Source: Desulfocurvibacter africanus subsp. africanus DSM 2603 (lineage in GTDB: Bacteria; Desulfobacterota; Desulfovibrionia; Desulfovibrionales; Desulfovibrionaceae). From it: 64,000 bases of DNA. The stretch is taken from NCBI RefSeq assembly GCF_000422545.1, contig NZ_AULZ01000016.1:1-64000 (forward strand), in the 5' to 3' direction. The notes below the pieces were generated by a model. It ran no database searches. It was not told the DNA's origin and saw only the letters and a program-made list of their open reading frames with translations. The position numbers were made by a program, and so were the translations under genes. This document shows, in pieces, positions 1 to 7,442 of the stretch (position 1 is the first letter of the stretch; each line of letters begins with the position of its first letter).

Positions 1-114
1 AGGGGTTTCCCTTCCCCCGGACCCCCATCCCTTCCTCAAAAACATTTAGTTATTCAGACCTGAAAGACAGGCCTGCACCATTGCGAACGCACGCCGTGTT
101 CCCATGCGGGGGTT

Positions 115-136
115 CGGGGGGAGGTTTCTCCCCCCG
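115..136 (-). terminator. GC-rich hairpin downstream of the dehydratase-family gene
   Basis: A perfect 9-bp inverted repeat (115-123 with 128-136, four-base loop) lies 27 bp past the stop of the minus-strand gene at 163. There is no clear T-tract, so termination is only a guess. The first 60 bases of the window hold no gene I can support. Confidence 0.35.
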
Positions 137-162
137 GCCGCCGGAGGCATATTCTCATACGC

Positions 163-1434
163 CTACTTGAGCATTTCGACGAAGGCTTCCACGCGCGTCT
201 TGAGTTGCCCAACGTCTTCCATGGAGTAATCCGTCTCGATGGACAGCATGGGAATGCCGGCGTCCTTGAGGGCCTTGTCCACCTTGAAGAACTCGTGGGC
301 ATAGGGCTGACAGAACAGCAGGCCGTAGTGGATCACGCCGTCGGCCTTGGATTCCTTGGCCAGCTGCACGATATTGTCCAGCCGCTCTGTGTTTGGCGTG
401 AAGGTGGCGCAGTCGATGCGCAGGTAGCGGTCGGCGATGGCGTCGAGCATGCCTTCCAGAGTATCCGTGGACTCGTCCACCAGATCGCGCGTGTTGCGCG
501 AGCCGATACAGGACTCCTCGGACACGATGACCGCTCCCGAGGACTCGATGATGTAAGGCAGCTTCCAGTTGGGCACGGCCATGGGACAGCCCGAGAGCAT
601 GAGCCGCGGCGTGCCCTTGGGAGCCACGCCCTGGCCCTGCTCGATGCGCGCCTCGATTTCGTCGCACAGCTCGTTGATCTTGGCCGTGAAGCGCACGGGA
701 TCGTCGTAGAAGCTGATCTGGTTCACCAGCAGCACGTCGCGGCCCGATATGGGCGCGGGCTCGGTCGCGCGCAGGCGGTTCAGGCGCTGCAAGGCGCGGC
801 GCTTGGCGTTAACGGTCTGGATGGCCGTCTTGAGCTTGTCCGCCGTGATGGTCTTGCCCGTGAGCTTCTCGATAACCTGCTTGTAGCGCAGGACCTCGGT
901 CTTCCACAGGACGCGGTCATGGTCGTCCTTTTTCTGGGGCACTTCCATGATGTGGATCGGCGCCATTTCGGCCAACTGCTCATAGGCCTTCTTCTTGCCG
1001 TCGCAGGTCGTCTCGCCCACGAGCAGGTCGCAGGACTCGATGTACGGGCACAGCCGGGCCAGTTTGAAGCCCATGAAGGACTTGATGAGCGCACAGGTAT
1101 TGCGCGGCACGAGCGTCTCGGCCAGCTCGGTGCCTGCGTCCGCTCCGGAGCACAGGCCGACCTGCACGGCGTCGGCGGCCAGGGTCAGCTCCTCGGGCAC
1201 GAACACGCAGAACGTGCCGACGATCTTGCGACCCTGTGCCTTCGCGTCCTGCAGTTCCTGAACACGCAAGCCATGCACTTCGGACAGCACGAAGTCCAGG
1301 TACTCCGCACCCTTGAGCCTGCCCTGCTGCGAAAGATAGATGTCGCCGTAGAACTTGCCCAGAACCTGCATCAGGCCGTCATGGGCCTTGAGGTCAAGGT
1401 TCAGCTTTTCCCACATATCAGTGTAGTTGGTCAT
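163..1434 (-). CDS. 2-hydroxyacyl-CoA dehydratase family / double-cubane-cluster anaerobic reductase
   Basis: This 423-residue protein belongs to the HgdB/FldC superfamily, in which cysteine-bound Fe-S clusters drive ATP-dependent low-potential reductions. Cysteines in typical settings are Cys114 (RNTCALIKS), Cys144 (ETTCDGKKKAYE), Cys283 (SGCPM), Cys309 (EESCIGSRNT) and Cys375 (LFCQPY). Length and single-subunit context fit the double-cubane-cluster (YjiM-like) branch better than true two-subunit dehydratases. The ATG at 1434 was chosen because AAGGAG lies 7 bases upstream; the frame runs open further upstream without a ribosome site. No cognate ATPase activator gene is in the window. The natural substrate of this branch is unknown. 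Confidence 0.82.
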   Translation of the reverse strand: MTNYTDMWEKLNLDLKAHDGLMQVLGKFYGDIYLSQQGRLKGAEYLDFVLSEVHGLRVQELQDAKAQGRKIVGTFCVFVPEELTLAADAVQVGLCSGADAGTELAETLVPRNTCALIKSFMGFKLARLCPYIESCDLLVGETTCDGKKKAYEQLAEMAPIHIMEVPQKKDDHDRVLWKTEVLRYKQVIEKLTGKTITADKLKTAIQTVNAKRRALQRLNRLRATEPAPISGRDVLLVNQISFYDDPVRFTAKINELCDEIEARIEQGQGVAPKGTPRLMLSGCPMAVPNWKLPYIIESSGAVIVSEESCIGSRNTRDLVDESTDTLEGMLDAIADRYLRIDCATFTPNTERLDNIVQLAKESKADGVIHYGLLFCQPYAHEFFKVDKALKDAGIPMLSIETDYSMEDVGQLKTRVEAFVEMLK

Positions 1435-2016
1435 GCGTGCTCCTTGGCTCGTCGAAACTAAGAATTGAAGGTGAGGAGAATATCTATGCGGGAGTGCCTG
1501 CAGCGTGGCAAATCGTTTCGACCAATGGCTGCAGTGTAGATTGATCAGGAGATTGAATGCCGGACGCCTGATCGGCCATGCGGTCGAGCTGGTAACTCGT
1601 GCGGCATCGGCTGGAAACGATTCGCTCGAGCATGAGATCAAGAACTTTTAGGCTAGCTTTACTGATGCAGGTCAGCAGCAGACGGGGTTCTCATGCGGCG
1701 CGCTAGGTCTCGGAGTTCAGGCCGCCCCGAAGCGAGTGCACAGGAAAAAGCCAAGGAAGGTTGAGCATCGGCATCCTACTGAGTGTGCCCAAGAGCGATT
1801 CGGCTTGCGCCTCCGTGATTCCGCCCAAAGCATGAGTAAGCGCATTGCGTCTTGCAAGCGGACAGCATGGCGTATAAAGTGCCCCGACCCGCTGACGGGA
1901 CCTTCCTCTCCTGTGTCATCGCGGACTACATGACAAGCGAGGGACACCCTCCTCAACACCGCAAGACCGGCGCCATTCCGTGGCTGGCCGGCAAGCTGTA
2001 TTTCCTTGGAGATATC
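1435..2016. other. Divergent intergenic region, no gene seen
   Basis: 582 bp between the dehydratase-family gene and nfnA. The frame of nfnA stays open upstream to about 1852 but shows neither family similarity nor a ribosome site there, so I treat it as leader. No confident promoter or riboswitch was recognised. Confidence 0.5.
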
Positions 2017-2856
2017 ATGGCCGCACGCATCATCCGCAAGGAAGTGCTCATTCCGGGCCAGACCACCAAGCTGGTCCTGGATGCTCCGCACGTGGCCGCC
2101 AAGGCCAAGCCGGGCAACTTCGTCATCCTGCGCGTCCACGGCAAGGGCGAGCGCGTACCCCTGACCATTGCCGACGCCGATCCGCAACAGGGCACCATCA
2201 CCCTGGTCTACCTCGTGCTCGGCAAATCCACCTGGCTGCTCAACCAGCTTGAGGAAGGCCAAGAGCTGAACGACCTGTGCGGCCCGCTGGGCAGACCCAC
2301 GCACATCGAGCCCGGCCCCGAGCCGGTGGTCTGCGTGGGCGGCGGCACGGGTATCGCGGCCATGCACCACATCGCCAAAGGCTTTTCCCGCGCGGGGCAC
2401 GAAGTCATCTCGGTCATTGGCGCGCGCGCCAAGGATCTGCTCCTGTTCGAGAACGAGCTGCGGACCTTCAGCCACGACGTCATGGTGGCCACCAACGACG
2501 GCAGCCACGGCATCAAAGGCTTCGTCACCGACGCCCTGCGCGACTATCTGGACGCACACAAGGACGTGGCCGAGGTGGTGGCCGTGGGCCCGGTGCCCAT
2601 GATGGAAGCCGTGGCCAACCTGACCCGTCCGTATGGGGTCAAGACCACCGTGAGCCTCAACTCCATCATGATCGACGGTATCGGCATGTGCGGTGCCTGT
2701 CGCGTGAACGTGGGCGGCAAAATCCAGTTCGCCTGCGTGGACGGTCCTGAGTTCGACGGCCATCAGGTGGATTTCGTTGAGCTGCGCGAGCGGTTGAGCG
2801 CCTACAAGCCCCATGAACTCAAGTCTTATCAGGAGTGCGGCTGCAGCCATGGCTGA
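2017..2856 (+). CDS. nfnA: NfnA: NADH-dependent reduced ferredoxin:NADP+ oxidoreductase, small subunit
   Basis: 279 residues, ferredoxin-NADP reductase-like. An N-terminal FAD-binding barrel (MAARIIRKEVLIPGQTTKL) is followed by an NAD-binding glycine-rich segment (CVGGGTGIAAMHHIAKG) and a C-terminal cysteine cluster for a [2Fe-2S] centre (GMCGACRVNVGG, then FACVDGPEFDGH). With NfnB it forms the electron-bifurcating transhydrogenase that couples NADH and reduced ferredoxin to NADPH; the same family is also called sulfide dehydrogenase SudB. ATG 2017 follows a GGAG. The gene overlaps nfnB by 8 bases, suggesting coupled translation. Confidence 0.9.
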   Translation: MAARIIRKEVLIPGQTTKLVLDAPHVAAKAKPGNFVILRVHGKGERVPLTIADADPQQGTITLVYLVLGKSTWLLNQLEEGQELNDLCGPLGRPTHIEPGPEPVVCVGGGTGIAAMHHIAKGFSRAGHEVISVIGARAKDLLLFENELRTFSHDVMVATNDGSHGIKGFVTDALRDYLDAHKDVAEVVAVGPVPMMEAVANLTRPYGVKTTVSLNSIMIDGIGMCGACRVNVGGKIQFACVDGPEFDGHQVDFVELRERLSAYKPHELKSYQECGCSHG

Positions 2857-4297
2857 GAAAAAGACCAAACCCTCCCCGAAGCCTCGCGTGGCCATGCGCG
2901 AGCAGCCCGCGATCGAACGCGTTGGGAACTTCTCCGAGGTGGCCCTGGGCTACACCCGCGAGCAGGCCATGGCCGAGGCGGCGCGCTGCCTGCAGTGCAG
3001 GAAGCCCGCGTGCGTCAAGGGCTGCCCCGTGGAGATCAATATTCCTGGCTTTATTACCCGGCTGGCCGAGGGCGATGTGCGCGGCGCTTACGGCATACTG
3101 CGCGAGACCAACAGCCTGCCCGCGGTCTGCGGCCGGGTCTGTCCCCAGGAAGTCCAGTGCGAAGGCGCATGCATCCTGGGCCAGATGACCGACAAAGCCA
3201 GCGGTGAGAAGCTTGAGCCCGTGGCCATCGGCCGCCTGGAGCGCTTCGCGGCCGATACCTTCGCCGCCGAAAGCGCCTGCGACGAGCTGACCGGCAAGCC
3301 AGTGTGCGCCATGCCCCGCGACGGGCTCAAGGTTGCCTGCATCGGGTCCGGCCCGTCCAGCCTCACGGTCGCCGGCTATCTTTCGGCCCTGGGCGTGCAG
3401 GTGACCATCTTCGAGGCCCTGCACGAGCCCGGCGGCGTGCTTGTGTACGGCATTCCCGAATTCCGACTGCCCAAAGCCACCGTGGGCCGCGAAATCGACG
3501 CCTTGCGCGCCCAGGGCGTGGAGATTCGCTGCAACTGGGTGGGCGGCAAGACCGTGGCCGTGCGCGACCTTCTGAACGACGGCTACCAGGCCGTGTTCAT
3601 CGGCGTGGGAGCGGGCTTGCCCAAGTTCCTTGGCGTTCCCGGCGAGAGCCTCGTCGGCGTCTACTCGGCCAACGAGTATCTGACGCGCGTGAACCTGGGC
3701 CGGGCCTACGACTATCCCGCCTACGACACGCCCGTGACCAGGGGCAAGCACGTTGCGGTCATCGGCGGCGGCAACGTGGCCATGGACGCGGCGCGCACGG
3801 CCCTGCGCCTGGGCGCCGAGCGCGTGAGCATCGTCTACCGCCGCACCCGCGAGGAAATGCCCGCCCGCCGCGAGGAAATTCATCACGCCCTGGAAGAGGG
3901 AGTGCACCTGGAAATGCTTTGCAACCCCACGGCCTACGTGGGCGACGGCAAGCACCGCCTGGCCGCACTGCGCCTCCAGCGCATGTGCCTGGGCGCTCCC
4001 GACGCCTCCGGCCGCTGCCGGCCTGAAGCGATACCCGGCGACGTCTTCGAGCTGCCCTGCGACCAGGCCATCCTTGCCGTGGGCACCGGCTCCAACCGCG
4101 TGCTGCTCCAGGACACGCCGGAAGTGACCCTCAACAAGTGGGGCTACATCGTGGTGGACGAGGAAACCGGCGAAACGTCCCTGCCGGGCGTCTATGCCGG
4201 AGGCGACATCGTCACCGGCGCGGCAACGGTCATCCTGGCCATGGGCGCCGGCCGCCGCGCGGCCAAGGCCATAGCGCGCAAGCTGGGGCTTCAGTAA
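2849..4297 (+). CDS. nfnB: NfnB: glutamate synthase-like large subunit of the bifurcating transhydrogenase
   Basis: 482 residues, homologous to the GltD small subunit of glutamate synthase. The N-terminal cysteine-rich domain binds two [4Fe-4S] clusters (CLQCRKPACVKGCP and CGRVCPQEVQCEGAC). Two nucleotide-binding folds follow: an FAD site (VACIGSGPSSLTVAGYLS) and an NADPH site (VAVIGGGNVAMDAARTALRLG), then the terminal FAD motif (GVYAGGDIVTGAATVILAMG). It starts inside the end of nfnA. Databases often label it homotetrameric GltA, but adjacency to an NfnA-type partner supports NfnB. A weak GC hairpin plus T-run follows at about 4320-4336. Confidence 0.9.
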   Translation: MAEKKTKPSPKPRVAMREQPAIERVGNFSEVALGYTREQAMAEAARCLQCRKPACVKGCPVEINIPGFITRLAEGDVRGAYGILRETNSLPAVCGRVCPQEVQCEGACILGQMTDKASGEKLEPVAIGRLERFAADTFAAESACDELTGKPVCAMPRDGLKVACIGSGPSSLTVAGYLSALGVQVTIFEALHEPGGVLVYGIPEFRLPKATVGREIDALRAQGVEIRCNWVGGKTVAVRDLLNDGYQAVFIGVGAGLPKFLGVPGESLVGVYSANEYLTRVNLGRAYDYPAYDTPVTRGKHVAVIGGGNVAMDAARTALRLGAERVSIVYRRTREEMPARREEIHHALEEGVHLEMLCNPTAYVGDGKHRLAALRLQRMCLGAPDASGRCRPEAIPGDVFELPCDQAILAVGTGSNRVLLQDTPEVTLNKWGYIVVDEETGETSLPGVYAGGDIVTGAATVILAMGAGRRAAKAIARKLGLQ

Positions 4298-4373
4298 GAA
4301 AAGAAGCCAGAGAATCGGTGGGGGAATCCCCTTTTGCGTTCAGGGTCCTGCCGGGAATTCCGTGGGTGAGGCC

Positions 4374-4833
4374 TCAGGCGCTTCTCGGATAGAGGTCAAG
4401 ACCGCCACAGAAGAAGTAGATGGCGGTCTTGACGTTCTCCTTGTTCCTGTGGCCGCAGGCCTTCGTTTGATGTTCATGATCTTGCTGTTCAGGCCCTCCG
4501 AAGTCCCGTTGGTGATCCGCTGCCGGCAGGTGACGGTGTTCTCCAGGTGTTCCTTGAGGGTATGGGCCTCCTTCAGCATCGGCTCGATGCTTTGACCTAC
4601 CCAGGGTAAAGCCGGAAGGCCCCCTGTCCAGCTTCCGGGTGCGCCATGCAGGCCGCGCGGACTCCCGTTCGGTTCGCCATTCTCCCCCTCCTTGACTGGT
4701 TTGGCCGCCGACTTCCGGATATTCCGGCAAGTCCCAGGACATGGCGAACCAGCTCCTCGATACAACCCCAATCGTCCTGATCTTGAGCAATTCGTGCCTT
4801 GCCATTTAGCCTGCGGTAAACCGCCAGGGCCAC
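4374..4833 (-). pseudogene. ISL3-family transposase remnant, frameshifted
   Basis: Reading the minus strand, one frame gives CRQRITNGTSEGLNSKIMNI and a second gives HRNKENVKTAIYFFCGGLDL. Together these match the typical C-terminus of ISL3-type transposases (SGVSEGLNxKI, then a xFRNRxNF-type segment and CGGL). The two halves lie in different frames, so at least one frameshift separates them, and the upstream part (to about 4833) is too scrambled to align by eye. No terminal inverted repeats were recognised. This is a dead insertion-sequence fragment between the nfn genes and the lactone oxidase. Confidence 0.6.
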
Positions 4834-4930
4834 TGTTCGATCCCGCTCATTAAGTTGTCCGGGTCAGGTTCTCAACAGCACGCTAATAGCCTATCCTCCT
4901 GGATGCCCTCCCCTCGACGCGGGAGAAACC

Positions 4931-6145
4931 ATGACGCGGAGGCGAGCCATGCCACGGGAATGGTCCAACTGGTCGAGCAGCCTAAGGTTCACGCCGGGCA
5001 GTGTGAAAACCCCGGCGGACGAGCAGGAGCTGCGCGCGCTCGTGATCCAGGCGGGCGAGGACGGCCGCAGCGTGCGCGTGGCCGGCGCGGGACGCTCCTC
5101 CACTCCGCTCGTGGCCACGGAGCACGTGCTTGTGTCCATGGAACGCTTCCAGGGGCTGGTCTCCCATGATGCGCAGGAGAATGAGGTCACGGTACGAGCG
5201 GGCATCACGCTCAAGGAGGCCGGCAGGACGTTCCACGACCTGGGCCTGGCCATGGCCAATCTGGACGACGTGGATCTGCAGTCCCTGGCCGGGGCCATCG
5301 GCACAGGCACCCACGGCACGGGCAAGGACCTGCAGATCCTCTCCTCGCACCTCGTGGGTGGCCGCATGGTCACGGGCGGAGGGCCCATCGTGGCCTTCGA
5401 CATCCAGGACGACACCGAGTTCGTCAATATGCTGCGCGTATCCTTGGGCACGTTGGGCATCTTCACCGAACTGCGCCTGCGGCTCCTGCCGGCCTTTGAA
5501 CTGGAGCGCAAGGAATGGTGCACGCACATCGAGGGATGCCTGGCCCATCTGGACGAGCTCATCGAGGGCAACCGAAGCTTCGATTTTTACTGGTATCCGC
5601 GCAGCGACGAGGCAAAGCTCAGGACCCTCAACTCGCCCGGCCAGGGCATGCGGGGCATCCCCTACGCCACCTTGCAGAAGGAGATGCGCGGATACAGCCA
5701 CGAGGTCATCCCGAGACACCGGGAACTCAAGTTCGACGAGATGGAGTATTTCCTTCCGCGCAAGGCCGGGCCCGAGTGCTTCCGCGAGGTGCGCCGCCGC
5801 GTAAGGGAGCGCTGGCGCACGGACGTAGCCTGGCGCGTGCTCTACCGCACGGTGGCCGCCGACGACTCCCACCTGAGCGCGGCCACGGGCCGCGACTCGG
5901 CGACCATGTCCCTGCATTACAAGGCAGGCCTGCCTTTTAAGGGTCACTTCGAGGACATCGAACCCATCTTCCGCGACTTCGGCGGCCGGCCCCATTGGGC
6001 CAAGCAGCACTCCCTGCGCGCCGAGGAGCTTCGGCCCATGTACCCCGGGTGGGAAGAGTTCATGAGAATGCGCAAATGCCTGGACCCAGATGGCGTGCTT
6101 CTAAACCCCTACCTGCGTGAACTGCTGGGCGTGAGCCCCGCATGA
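4931..6145 (+). CDS. FAD-dependent sugar-1,4-lactone oxidase family protein
   Basis: 404 residues of the VAO flavoprotein family. The FAD pyrophosphate loop is VRVAGAGRSSTPLVATE near residue 50, the second FAD segment is LAGAIGTGTHGTG near residue 120, and the C-terminal HWAKQHS near residue 357 corresponds to the HWGK/HWxK active-site motif of L-gulonolactone and D-arabinono-lactone oxidases. ATG 4931 follows GGGAG; an in-frame ATG lies 18 bases later. It probably oxidises a sugar lactone or alditol; the physiological substrate and acceptor in an anaerobe are unknown. It stands alone between an IS remnant and a repeat element. Confidence 0.82.
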   Translation: MTRRRAMPREWSNWSSSLRFTPGSVKTPADEQELRALVIQAGEDGRSVRVAGAGRSSTPLVATEHVLVSMERFQGLVSHDAQENEVTVRAGITLKEAGRTFHDLGLAMANLDDVDLQSLAGAIGTGTHGTGKDLQILSSHLVGGRMVTGGGPIVAFDIQDDTEFVNMLRVSLGTLGIFTELRLRLLPAFELERKEWCTHIEGCLAHLDELIEGNRSFDFYWYPRSDEAKLRTLNSPGQGMRGIPYATLQKEMRGYSHEVIPRHRELKFDEMEYFLPRKAGPECFREVRRRVRERWRTDVAWRVLYRTVAADDSHLSAATGRDSATMSLHYKAGLPFKGHFEDIEPIFRDFGGRPHWAKQHSLRAEELRPMYPGWEEFMRMRKCLDPDGVLLNPYLRELLGVSPA

Positions 6146-6276
6146 GTACCAACCGCGGCGCGAAGGCAGCATGATGCATATCGGCAGAAAGGCCTGGGCC
6201 ATGGCCGGCGGGCGAATCCCCTTGGGCTGCACAGGTATGTATTTTGAGTTCTCCAGCCAGAACCAGCTTTGCGTGC

Positions 6277-6383
6277 TAAAGCACTTTGCATTTGAACTGG
6301 GAGAGTGCGCTGCCCTCTCCCAGACCCACTCCCGCCAGGGGAATGATTTCCCTGAACCCTCATTTCATTTGCAAACTGCTTTA
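6277..6383 (+). repeat. MITE-like palindromic element, type 2, copy A
   Basis: 107-bp element with 14-bp terminal inverted repeats matching at 13 positions (6277-6290 and 6370-6383) and TA at each end. Two internal hairpins are visible: GGGAGAG pairing with CTCTCCC, and CAGGG pairing with CCCTG. Copy B at 33134 has the same length and organisation. Confidence 0.75.
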
Positions 6384-6399
6384 AAAACGGGGGTCTCGA

Positions 6400-6534
6400 G
6401 AGGCCCGCATCGAGCTGACCATCTTTTACGCCGAGCGTGAACCGGTGGGGTCGATCTGGTCCACGGCCACGCTGGGTATCGTGCTTTTCTACGAATCCTT
6501 TTCGGCCATCTACTTCATAGGCTTGCGGCGCTGA
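6400..6534 (+). pseudogene. Truncated C-terminal tail of an unidentified membrane protein
   Basis: An open segment without a start codon encodes about 44 residues, beginning EARIELTIFYAEREP and ending ESFSAIYFIGLRR before a TGA at 6532. It contains one hydrophobic stretch like a final transmembrane helix and has good codon structure, so it looks like the leftover end of a gene whose front is gone. The break lies just after a MITE-like repeat. Family not recognised. Confidence 0.4.
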
Positions 6535-6591
6535 CAAACAGGCTTGCAGCCCCACAGCACCTCGCCTGGTCCACTTTATTCGTAAATGAAA

Positions 6592-6618
6592 AGCCGGGGA
6601 AGGGGGTCTTCCCCGGCT
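6592..6618 (-). terminator. Rho-independent terminator of the formate dehydrogenase operon
   Basis: An 11-bp perfect stem (6592-6602 with 6608-6618), followed on the minus strand by TTTT. It lies 87 bp after the fdhB stop. Confidence 0.8.
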
Positions 6619-6658
6619 CTGCCGGAAGTGTTGCTTCTTTGCCGAAGCGGGATGCATT

Positions 6659-6686
6659 CCGAGGTCCGGCATACGCCGGACCTCGG
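6659..6686. repeat. Perfect 12-bp hairpin between fdhB and its terminator
   Basis: The arms 6659-6670 and 6675-6686 are exact reverse complements around an ATAC loop. No T-tract follows on either strand. It may protect the 3' end of the fdh transcript or be a processing site. Confidence 0.6.
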
Positions 6687-6704
6687 TCTTACTCATTTCA
6701 TGGG

Positions 6705-7424
6705 TTACCCAAAGACGCGCAGGGGCCGCAGCAGCTTGGCGAACATCTGCTTGCGGGTCATGCCCGGAGTATCGGCCGACGCGCTCAAGTACTGATGGTA
6801 CTGCGCGGCCGGCTCCTCGGTGAGCACAATGACGCGCACCGCATCGGCGTCCACCAGCTCGGCACGGGGGTAGTGCTTCTTGACCTCGGCCAGGCGCTTT
6901 TCGGCCAGGGCGAGCATCTCCTCGCGGTCGCCGAAGTTCATGGTCCCCGTGGGGCAGGACTGTACGCAGGCGGGCTTCATGCCGTTCTGCACCCGGTCGA
7001 AGCACATAGTGCACTTGCTCCACATGCCGGTCTTGGCGTCACGACGCGGGATGTCGTACGGGCACAGGTCCGTGGACGCCGTGTCCTCCGGGATGGCCGC
7101 GGTGTACTTGGTGTACACAACCGCGCCGGTTTCCTCGTCGTGGATGATGGCCCGCTCGTCAAAGCCGTCGGCGACCATCTTGCAAGGCGGTTCGACGCAG
7201 TGACGGCACTGGTCCGGAAAGAACAGCCACTTAAGTTCGCCGTTCGTCTCAACTTCGTTGAAACGCACCAGCTTGAACGTATGATAGTTAAGATCCCTTG
7301 GGTTCTGCCGACTGCCCCAGTTGGTAGTCTCCGTGGCAGGATTCTTGTTCCACTGCTTGCAGGCCACCTGGCAACCACGGCAGGCCGTGCAGCGCGTGAG
7401 GTCCATGAAGAAACTCTTGGACAT
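6705..7424 (-). CDS. fdhB: Formate dehydrogenase beta (iron-sulfur) subunit
   Basis: 239 residues with four ferredoxin-like cysteine clusters for four [4Fe-4S] centres: CTACRGCQVACKQW near the N-terminus, CRHCVEPPC near residue 75, CMFDR-preceding CTMC near residue 140, and CVQSCPTG near residue 153. It has no signal peptide and is expected to cross the membrane with the Tat-exported alpha subunit. It starts 18 bp after fdhA. No membrane cytochrome subunit follows, so this is the soluble periplasmic FdhAB type that passes electrons to cytochrome c3. Two hairpins follow its stop. Confidence 0.93.
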   Translation of the reverse strand: MSKSFFMDLTRCTACRGCQVACKQWNKNPATETTNWGSRQNPRDLNYHTFKLVRFNEVETNGELKWLFFPDQCRHCVEPPCKMVADGFDERAIIHDEETGAVVYTKYTAAIPEDTASTDLCPYDIPRRDAKTGMWSKCTMCFDRVQNGMKPACVQSCPTGTMNFGDREEMLALAEKRLAEVKKHYPRAELVDADAVRVIVLTEEPAAQYHQYLSASADTPGMTRKQMFAKLLRPLRVFG

Positions 7425-7442
7425 CTGTCGGTCCTCCTATGG

